NCBI GenBank assembly: GCA_027559495.1
Contig: JAMXSV010000003.1
Location: forward strand, 2,232,001-2,296,000
Direction of reading: 5' to 3'
DNA: 64,000 nucleotides
DNA from: Aurifilum marmelostoma
Lineage: Eukaryota; Ascomycota; Sordariomycetes; Diaporthales; Cryphonectriaceae
The notes beneath the pieces are model-generated. The model had not been told where the DNA came from, searched no databases, and saw only the letters and a program-made list of their open reading frames with translations. This document shows, piece by piece, positions 56,001-64,000 of this stretch; within the stretch, counting starts at the first letter, position 1; each line of letters starts with the position of its first letter. Position numbers and translations under genes: made by a program.

Positions 56001-59000
56001 CCGCGCCCGTCCTGGTCGGCAGCCAGACGCTGGCCGTCCAGCACTTCCACACCTGGCTCCCCGAGCTCGCCGGGCTCCTGACGGCCGAGGAGATCCTGCA
56101 CATAGCCATCGACTTCATGGACTCGTGCTCGCTCGTCAAGGGCAAGCTGGTCCTGTACAAGCTCGTCCTCATCATCAACTACGCCAGGCTCGACATCTTC
56201 TCCCACCCAGAGCAGAGATCCGCCCTGAGCGCCAACACCGTCAGGTGGATCGCGCCACACTGGGGCCACACAGAAGATGTGACAGACCTCTGGAAGGACC
56301 AGGTCCGTCTCTGCTGTTCGATCCTGGCGAGCCAGGTCGACCACCTCGGGCCCGAGATCCCCGACTACATCCCCAAGATCATCGACTCGTACCTCTGCAT
56401 CCAGACCAGGCCCAAGGCCCCCAAGCCCACCCTGTCTCTCTTGTTCCCCGCGTCCTACCCCTTCCCCTCCAAGACGACCCCGGAGAAGATGGTGGTCGAG
56501 GAGGCCCTCGTCGAGCTGTCCGCCGTCCTGTCCGCGCTGGCGAGCTCGCCCAGCGGCATGCAGCTGGAGCTGACCGACGACGACCTGAGCCAGGTGCTCG
56601 AGAACATCCTCCTCGTGCACATGAGCATCCTGCAGGGCGAGGCGTTCCCGCCCGAGTGGCTCAGCATCCACATCTACCACCACAAGTCCACCATGCGGAC
56701 CCTGCAGTACCTGTCCGGCATCATGCTCGAGAGCTTCCTGCCGCAGCCCGACGAGGCCGACGACTTCAACACGGACCTCTGGAAGGCCTTCTTCACGACG
56801 CTGCTGAAGCTGGTCGGCAGCCCGTCCCTCGCGCTGGAGACGTTCCCCGAGCAGAAGAGGCGAGCCGTCTGGAAGATCGCCGGGGACGTCCGTGAGCACG
56901 GTGCCGACCTGCTGAGGAAGACGTGGGAGACCATCGGCTGGGACACGAGCCCGGACGAGAGGCAGCGCTATGGGCTCACCAGGATGGGCGGCTACCAGGT
57001 CCAGTACGTGCCGACCCTTGTCGGCCCGATCGTGGAGCTCTGCCTGAGCGTGCACGAGGGCCTCAGGAAGATGGCGGTCGAGGTCCTGCAGACCATGATC
57101 GTGAGCGAGTGGACGCTCAGCGAGGACCTCTCCATCATACAGACCGAGATCATCGACAGCCTCGACGCCTACTTCAAGTCGAAGCCGCTCACCGAGAGCA
57201 TCCTGCAGAAGCTCTTTGTCGGCGAGCTGCTGGAGCGGTTCGGGCCGCTGGCGGGCCTGGAGGACGAGCCCCTGTACAGTGCCATCCGGGACCTGATGGC
57301 GACCGTCGTCGAGTTCCTGGACCTGCTTGTTGCGGTGCACGGCGGAGACGGCTCGGGCGAGGCCTCCAACCTGATCAACCGCCTGCGCCTGATGGAGTTC
57401 CTGCGTGACATGCAGAAGGAGGAGATATTCGTGCGCTACGTGCACCAGCTGGCCGACCTGCAGGCCAGCGCGAGGAGCCACACCGAGGCCGGCCTGGCGC
57501 TGCGCCTGCACGCCGACCTCTACGACTGGGACCCTGTCAGGACGACACCCGCGCTGGCAGACCCGTCGTACCCTTGCCAGTCGCACTTTGAGCGGAAAGA
57601 GCGCATCTACTTTGACATGATCAGGTACTTTGAGGACGGCGAGGCGTGGAGCAGCGCCCTCGCGGCGTACAAGGAGCTCGAGGTGCAGTACGAGACGAAC
57701 GTGTTCGACTTTGCGAAGCTGGCCAGGACCCAGCGCGCGGTCGCGACCATCTACGAGACGATTGCCAAGAGCGAGAAGCTGGTGCCCAAGTTCTACAGGG
57801 TCGTCTTCAAGGGCCTCGGGTTCCCGGCCAGCCTGAGGGACAAGGAGTTCATCTACGAGGGCTGGCCGAACGAGCGGGCCTCCGGGTTCACAGACCGCAT
57901 CCAGGAGCAGTACCCGTCGGCGCAGATCGTGACCAGCGACAACATTGACGACATTGAGGGGCAGTTCCTGGTGATATCCTCGGTCAGCCCCCACCGCGAC
58001 CTGACGCACCACGTCTTCCAGCGGGCCCGCGTCCCGCAGATCACCAGGGACTACATCATGTCTGCGCACCCGCAAAAGTTCTCCGTCTCGACCAAGAGGC
58101 ACACGAGCGGCCCTCCCCAGGACCACTATGCCGAGAAGACGGTGTACACCACGCTGGAGCCGTTCCCCACGATCCTGCGCCGCAGCGAGGTTGTGAGGAC
58201 GGACGAGGTGCACCTCGGGCCCAAGGAGGCGGCGCTGGAGCGCATCGTGCGCAAGACGCAGGAGATGACGGCGGTGGAGAAGAGGGTCGTGGACGGGGAC
58301 AAGAGCGACGAGGTCGCGCAGCTGCTGGTCGACGCCATCAGCATCAGCGTCAACCCGGACTCGGAGAACAGCGTCATTGTGTACCGCCAGCTGCTGCCCA
58401 CGGGCTCGGGCCAGCCTCCGTCAGACGATGGCGAAGACGCGGAGGATGCCGATGAGGACCTGGCGATGGTGGTGGAGCAGGAGGAGGAGGAGCACCAGCC
58501 GCCCGAGCTGGACTACCAGGAGAGTGCAATCAGGATGGCACTTATCGACCACGCCATCATGATCAAGCGGTGCCTTGCTACCTTTGCGAAGAGCTCGAAC
58601 CAGATCCTCGTCAGGGCGCACTGGGATCTACAAAAGTGTAAGTGGGGGCCGGGGCCCCTTTTGGAGTCCGGTGTTTTTGGGGTGAATGGGGTGTGCATCT
58701 GAACTAAACCAACATCTCCTGTGCTAGATTTCGAGGTGGCATTCGCGCCCGAGATCGAAGTGTTCACTCCGCCGCAGCAGCCTCCTGCCAACCCACCGCT
58801 GTCACCGACGGTGGTGTCTCCGACCACGCCGAGGCACCATCAGCACCACTCCAGCGTCCTGTCGGCGAGCAACGGCGTGGTCGAGGTGAGCACGGTCCAG
58901 CCGGTGTCACTGCGCCAGAGCCGCGGCGCGCGGCTGAGCTTCCTCGGGGGCCGCAAGAAGGACCCCTCAGCGTCATCGGCCGCGCACATGAGCACGAACG

Positions 59001-59446
59001 GCGTCCAGAACAGCTCGATCCCCGAGGGGCCCAACGACGACAGCACGCCCGCGACCACGGCAGAGGACTCCCGGAGGAGGAGCGTGTTCCCGTCGTCGTC
59101 GTCGTCGTCGTCGCAGCCCCACGAGAACCAGCGGCCGAGCCCAGGGGGATACGGCGGCGTGTCGACGAGCGCGAGCAACGGCACGCTCTCCAACGGCCCG
59201 CTGACCAGGTCGGGCACGGATGCGAGCGACTGGGTGACGGACTCTGGCGGAGGGGGCAGCCATGCGAGCTACGACACCCACGCGCTCTCGGGCACGCTGG
59301 TCGGCTCCGTCGACAAGGAGCGGGAGAGCGTCGGGGGTATAGGGACGCCGAAGCTCGGCGGGGTGAAGAGGAGGCTCAGCCTGCTGAAGCTGGGCGGCAA
59401 GAAGGGCAAGAGTCATGCGATGATGGGAGCTCTGAACGAGGAGTAA
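53073..59446 (+). CDS. DCK1: DOCK-family guanine nucleotide exchange factor (DCK1-like); one frame break
   Basis: Large exchange factor activating a Rac/Rho5-type GTPase, in yeast together with the ELMO homologue Lmo1. ATG 53073; exon 1 ends 58637, intron 58638-58727, exon 2 to 59446. N-terminal SH3 domain at about residues 8-90 (AIATYPFAPQEPRDLPLEIG; GNWLRGYL). DHR-1/C2 at about residues 610-800 (SDIYITLDGAALSKQTL). DHR-2 at about residues 1500-1860 (YFEDGEAWSSALAAYKELEV; KFYRVVFKGLGFP; GQFLVISSVSPHRDLTHHVF). The Ser/Pro-rich tail ends SHAMMGALNEE. The frame breaks at C5 54205-54209 (TLFTDLSP); one more C gives LSPQDTGSVPSADAELYLVV and 2094 residues in total. The C run resembles a splice acceptor, but no matching donor restores the frame. 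Confidence 0.9.
54205..54209 (+). other. C5 homopolymer at frame break in the DOCK gene
   Basis: The frame starting at ATG 53073 must shift here into the frame that stays open to 58702. One missing C explains it. Confidence 0.7.
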
Positions 59447-60532
59447 GAGAGGGGCCGGCCGTATGTACCTGGGTCTCCAGGCCTATTACTACTACTGCGA
59501 CTTCCTCCTCTTCCTATGTTCATCCTCTCCTTTCACATATGGTCTTTTCACGGACCGACAACACATAAAAGAGCAAACAGAGACACGGCTGATCTGTTGA
59601 TATTGCATTCCTGCTACTACTACAGGACGGATCCCTCTGGCCCATCGGGTCCAGGAGGACGGAGGGGTTTCCCCGGGACGGCAGTGGATTTGGACATAAA
59701 AGGGAGGGGAGCGGGCACGTAGGATATAATCTCTGCCGGCAAGTGTTACAAAGCCTTTTTAAATTTTTTTTTTTGCTTTTTTTCTTTGTTTGGAAATAAG
59801 TGTGGGGGGAGGGAAAACCGGCGGGAGGGAGGGAGGAGGGATGGAGATGAGAGCCTCTTCTCTTTGGTTGCGGATGAATCCCTTGACTGGGGGGGCGCAA
59901 ACTTGGCTGGTTTGGACTGTATTAAAAAGAAACTATTGATGGAGGCTCATCGTGTGTGCGAGTGTGTGTGTGTGTGTGTGTATGAGACACGGTTTGAGAA
60001 AAGGGGGCAGAAGAGAGAGGAGGCGGCGGGATGCCGAATGTATTATTATTACTCTTTTTATTTTGTTTTTTTTTTTTTTTTTTCCTTTTCCTTTCCCGTT
60101 CCTTCGATTTTTTTTTTTTTCTTTCTTTGTTGGACTATGATGAGCGTCGTTTAGATACCACCAAAACACACAGCCTTCACTGATGACCCTCTTTTTTTTA
60201 TTCTCTGGCGATGAAACGAGTAGTTCTGAAGAAGGGGCTGCGAAGAAATGTGTCGAGTCGCTCTGTGTCCCGTATTCTCTACACGCAACTGCTGTGCACG
60301 GGGTTGTGGTGGCTAGACTACTTTGGGCACGGAGTTACATACATTCCTAGCGCGAGGCTGCCTGGCTGGTGCATGTAGAAGCAACCCCCCCCCCCCCCAA
60401 TCCCGGCAAAAAGGAACCACGAAGCTCCGTCTGCAAAGGACAGTGGTCGGTGTGTGGATCGAGGCTTGAGGGGTGGGTTGGTTGGTGTGGTATGACTATA
60501 GCTAGCTACCTCGGAGTTGGGGATAGATGGAT

Positions 60533-60564
<32 letters not shown>

Positions 60565-61008
60565 GGCTTGTAGGGTGCCCTGGCGGTTGGAGTTGTGTCG
60601 CGGGATTTACTTCTCTGCTGCGTGTTTTGATGCCTGGGTTGCTAGTTACTCTGCGATTCATCTAGGATATGAGAGTCATATGAATAATTACGTGATTATA
60701 ATTTTCGAGGGAGAGAGCATAGCAATGCAGACAGCAGAGAAAAGAGTCTCTATTCGGAAGAAGTGGCTGCTGCATAGGGTTAGGGTTCATAATCGAGCTA
60801 CCTGACTCGTCTCCAAGTTTTGATACAGTGGTCGCTCTGAACCACCGTAGCCTTCCCCCGGCGGCTCCCACCCACCACCCCCCCTTCCACACAACCACCG
60901 CCCGACACTCGGATTGCAAACAACAAGAATCAACCGCAACAAACAAACACACACACACACACTCACACACACACACACAAAAGAATAAACAAGAACAAGA
61001 ACAAACAA
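59447..61008. other. 1.6 kb intergenic region
   Basis: Contains the DOCK 3' UTR, T runs near 59763 and 60067-60083, (GT)n near 59961-59980 and 60537-60563, C13 near 60385, and the promoter of the zinc-finger gene with a telobox at 60775-60787 and a CA-rich leader. No gene is seen. Confidence 0.7.
60775..60787 (+). promoter_or_regulatory. Telobox TAGGGTTAGGGTT
   Basis: Two telomere-type repeats 222 bases before the ATG at 61009, in the same orientation relative to the gene as the box at 14805-14818. Likely target class: Tbf1/TRF-type Myb proteins (established in yeasts); use here is inferred. Confidence 0.5.
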
Positions 61009-62595
61009 ATGCCCAAGGCAAACGCCCGCCGCCTCGACAAGGCGGAGAAGAACGTGCTGGTGCACCTCCTGCAGGCGCCCAAGCTCACCAACGGCGACAT
61101 TGCCAAGATAATCGACGTCGACGAGCGGACCATCAGCCGGCGGCGGAGACAGCTGCGCACGCTGGGCCACCTGAGCCCGGAGCGGAACTGTAAGGGGGCC
61201 GAGAAGCTGCGGCCTTGGCATCTCGAGGTTGGTTTTTCTTTTTTTCTTTCTTTTTTTTTTTTGTTAAAAGTGTCTTTCTTACATGTGTGTGTGTGTCGTG
61301 AATCACTATATCAAACAAGGGATGGGGAGAAGAGAGAGAGTGTGTGTGTGTTTGAAAAGGCCGACCACCACAGATATATATGGGAATGAATAATAATAAT
61401 GATGTATGGAGCTGTCGATAGGAGGGAGAGAGTGTGTAGTAGTAGTAGTGTTTTTAACCCACCGCGACAGAGAATCCTTGCCCTCCTCGCCGAGAACAAC
61501 GACCTCCACCTCAAGGACCTGCAGGAGTCCCTGAAGAAGGAGTTCGACCTGCACGTCACCGTCTCGACCATCAGCCGGCAGCTGTCCAGGGCGAACCACG
61601 CGAGGGCGAGGCGGCCCGGCTACAAGACCACGAGGCCGGACCTGCAGGACGAGGCCGTGGCTCAGGCACAAGAGCTGCCGGCGGACGGAGCTCGGATCCA
61701 GGATGCCCTGGCCCGGCCACAGGCCCAGGAGGGCGGCCAGGACGTCAGTGCGCAGCAGCAGCAGCAGCACCACCACCAGCACCAGCAGGCGAGTGCCTCA
61801 CCGTCCGTACTCCCAGGGCTGTCGTCTGCTCCCCCCTCCTGCTCAGCAGCAGCAGCAGCAGCAGCAGCAGGAGGAGGAGGAGGGGGGAGGCCATCATCAG
61901 ACGAGAGGATCCCAACCATACGGCTGGCGTGTCCATTTTATAAGCACAATCCGGAGAGGTACATGAGCGCGCCATTCTGCCAGAGTGTTTGGCACAGTGT
62001 ACATGATGTCAAGTACGTATACCTCGAAACAAACTGCTATTCCTGGCGTCCCCCCCCCCCATCTCTTGTCTGCTTTGTATGCAGCTGCTAACAAGTACTC
62101 CCTCTTCGCCCTTTCAGAGAACACATCTTCCGGCATCACATGCAGCCCAGGTTCAGGTGCAACCGCTGTATGAAGATCTTCCAAGACGACGAGTCTCTGG
62201 TCCTCCACCAGCGATTACCAGAGCCATGTCTCCTGAGCGAATGGCTAGCCCTAGAAGGATGCAAAGAGGAAGACAAGGAAAAGATACGCAAGGCAGCCAT
62301 TGGGCGGTACCTCGCACCTGTACATGACTACCACCCACGACCCCCCTAATGAGAAGTAACTGACTGACTGACCTTGTCTCTGAATATTCAGAGTGACGAC
62401 TACGAGCGCTGGAAACGCCTGTACCGCCTCCTCTTTCCAGATGTCGAGCCCCATGCTGTGCCGGACGGCCTGGCCGACTCCCACGATATAGACGCCCCTA
62501 CGGACACCGCAGAGACGGAGACGTACTTTGCGGCAGCTCCCATCGACCCGAGCCTGGGAGACTGGCAGGGCTCATCGGCACCGCTGGCCGAGTGA
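61009..62595 (+). CDS. Double-HTH (Tc1/mariner-like) plus C2H2-like zinc-finger protein
   Basis: Probable nuclear DNA-binding protein. Exons: 61009-61227, 61471-62012, 62118-62319, 62392-62595; 388 residues. Residues about 8-55 form one helix-turn-helix (KLTNGDIAKIIDVDERTISR) and 70-125 a second (RILALLAENNDLHLKDLQES; HVTVSTISRQLSRANHARAR). The order and spacing resemble the bipartite DNA-binding end of Tc1/mariner/IS630 transposases, but no DDE catalytic domain follows. After a Gln/His/Ala/Gly-rich linker come Cys/His motifs (LACPFYKHNPERY; EHIFRHHMQPRFRCNRCMKI; LVLHQR) forming C2H2-like fingers. The first intron donor (GTTGGT) is weak and that intron long (243 nt). An alternative end exists: donor at 62592, acceptor at 62657 with a GCTAAC branch site, changing the last residues to ADIF with stop at 62667. 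Confidence 0.75.
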
Positions 62596-63548
62596 GTGTG
62601 AAGTGGTGTGCTAACACATGCACTGATTCTTTTGAGCTGCCCCCTCACTGTTGGCAGTATCTTCTGAGCCGCCATGATTGTCGACGACTTTGACAATTCC
62701 TGAGGCCGAAGGCGTGTTGGGACGGATGGCTGGATGCCAACCAAGACGGCGTTTTGGACAAGGACCTGGGGGAAAGAAAGAAAAAAAGGATCACAGATCT
62801 ACATTATATCGATAATGACCTGATCAGCAGCTACATTCATTTCAAGGGATGCGATACAGTTACCGAGCACAAGAAATACCCCAGACATAAACCATCAACT
62901 CGGTCATGTACCGAGCACCATCACCCCCCCTCCACGGCCTCCCCCGAGCCTTACTTAACTTTCCCACTTTCCAAGATTGCCCTGAACCTTGACTTTTATT
63001 TTTCCCAACCCCCTGGATTAGCCCAAAAACCAAAAAATCAATCTTAAAGTTAAGCTTCGTTGCAGTACCAGGTCAGGAGCGGGGGGGAACGACGTAATGC
63101 ACGGAGACAAGTGCAGGTGAGACACGGGCTGGTGGGACAGTGTATATATATATATGTATATATATAAGTATGCTGATCAAGGTTGATCTTTGCTTGTTCC
63201 TAATTTCCCGCACCTTTTTTTCTTCTTCTCCCGCATGTGCCAATGGTTCTGCCGTCTGGTGTGGCTCATCAACGCCAGCGGACAAAAGAAAAAAGAACAT
63301 AGGCAGGGAAAGAAAGAAAAATGGTCTGCCTTCCCACGACTTTGGGGAATGTGTGCGCAGTAAAACCTCATCTCTCTATGGTGGTGATGATGATGATGAT
63401 GATGATGCACCGGTATGATGTTTCCCTTTTTTGTCCAACAAAAAAAAAAAAAAAATAACAATCAGGAACGTCATGAGGAACAACAAAAATAAATAAAAAA
63501 AACGCCGTTCAGAATGCCTTCCCAAGACACAGACACAGTTACTCCGTC

Positions 63549-63592
<44 letters not shown>

Positions 63593-63626
63593 CAAAAAAA
63601 GACAAAAAACGTCCCCGTCTTCACCC
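62596..63626. other. 1 kb convergent intergenic region
   Basis: No gene is seen. It holds a TA-rich tract near 63142-63170, (GAT)n near 63379-63406, an A15-type run near 63441 and (AC)n at about 63551-63588. Confidence 0.7.
63551..63588. repeat. (AC)n microsatellite
   Basis: About 38 bases of AC dinucleotide just downstream of the stop codon of the minus-strand gene that leaves the window. Confidence 0.92.
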
Positions 63627-64000
63627 TCACCAATAAGGACCCTCATGGCCCTGCCCCTCGGTAAAGATATTCCAGTCCCGCTGCAGGGCCCAGGCGTCGT
63701 CGGCGGAGCGGTCAAAAATGTCACAGCCGCGGTGGCCCCACTTCTCCGAGAAGACGCGCCGGCCGGCCTCGATCTGGGTGTCGAGGCCGATCTGGAAGCC
63801 CTCCTGGTCGCGGTAGAAGGGCTCGCCCTGGCCGCCGCCCTGGCGCAGCTGCCACATGTTGCGCCACGAGCCGCCGTCGATGTACTTGACGGCCTGCATG
63901 CGGTACGAGATGTCGACGAGGTACTCGACCGTCTCGCCCTCGGCGTCGACGCGCCGCCTGCGCTCGCGCTCGCGGTCGCGGAGCTCGGCCTGCCTGGCCG
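63627..64000 (-). CDS. 3' end of an unidentified gene (truncated by window edge)
   Basis: Open from the window edge to the stop at 63627; about 123 residues visible, running from an Arg/Glu-rich helix (LRDRERERRRRVDAEGE) through VEYLVDISYRMQAVKYIDGG and SWRNMWQLRQGGGQGEPFYR to a Trp/Asp-rich end (GHRGCDIFDRSADDAWALQR, DWNIFTEGQGHEGPYW). The third positions are strongly G/C, as in the other genes of the window, and the high Trp/Tyr/Asp content looks like a folded domain. I do not recognise the family. The start and upstream exons lie outside. Confidence 0.7.
   Translation of the reverse strand, partial: ARQAELRDRERERRRRVDAEGETVEYLVDISYRMQAVKYIDGGSWRNMWQLRQGGGQGEPFYRDQEGFQIGLDTQIEAGRRVFSEKWGHRGCDIFDRSADDAWALQRDWNIFTEGQGHEGPYW

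Noticed and set aside
54116..58213. 1365-codon open frame antisense to the DOCK gene
   Set aside because: Shadow frame caused by the strong GC3 bias of the sense gene; rich in Val, Leu, Asp, Gly and Arg with no recognisable motif.

Overview
The window reads as a nuclear chromosome segment of a filamentous ascomycete (Pezizomycotina, most likely Sordariomycetes). The inference rests on short introns (about 57-243 nt) with GTANGT-type donors and CTAAC-type branch points, strongly GC3-biased exons, long microsatellite-rich intergenic DNA, and the gene set: a fused alpha-beta tryptophan synthase, the cell-fusion protein PRM1, a DOCK-type exchange factor, a pisatin-demethylase-like P450 and a GH79 glycosidase. 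No transposon, rRNA, convincing tRNA or CRISPR array was found. The species cannot be named from sequence alone.

Layout, left to right. 300-2232 (-): conserved fungal protein with a LisH-like motif. 2233-8161: long gene-poor DNA with triplet repeats. 8162-12719 (+): large, mostly disordered conserved protein. 13426-14618 (-): HAL2/inositol-monophosphatase-type phosphatase. 15263-16928 (+): cytochrome P450. 17743-19463 (+): mitochondrial aspartate aminotransferase with a 3-nt and a 10-nt microexon. 21151-23082 (+): secreted, membrane-anchored aspartic protease. 24188-27056 (+): PRM1. 27570-30130 (+): tryptophan synthase. 30414-31223 (-) and 31604-32733 (+): divergent pair, mitoribosomal bL28m and a coiled-coil protein. 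33958-35625 (+): class C beta-lactamase-like serine hydrolase. 38313-39573 (+): zinc alcohol dehydrogenase. 39574-45604: about 6 kb gene-poor. 45605-47457 (+): bZIP factor. 47919-48430 (-): weak small-gene candidate. 48790-50439 (+): GH79 beta-glucuronidase-like enzyme. 53073-59446 (+): DOCK protein (DCK1-like). 61009-62595 (+): a Tc1/mariner-like double HTH fused to a C2H2-like zinc finger. 63627-64000 (-): 3' end of an unidentified gene leaving the window.

The genes do not form an obvious pathway cluster; most are housekeeping genes (amino-acid metabolism, mitochondrial translation, signalling, cell fusion) mixed with two or three extracellular or catabolic enzymes.

Two observations stand out. 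First, the mitochondrial aspartate aminotransferase encodes a conserved Asp with an exon of exactly three bases (GAT, 17937-17939), followed by a 10-nt exon. Second, at least six otherwise healthy genes carry seven one-base frame breaks, every one in a run of G or C. This points to consensus sequence errors in homopolymers rather than to pseudogenes, and any automatic annotation here will have split or truncated models. Other leads are the HTH/zinc-finger fusion at 61009-62595, two telomere-repeat boxes in promoters, and a GC-AG intron.
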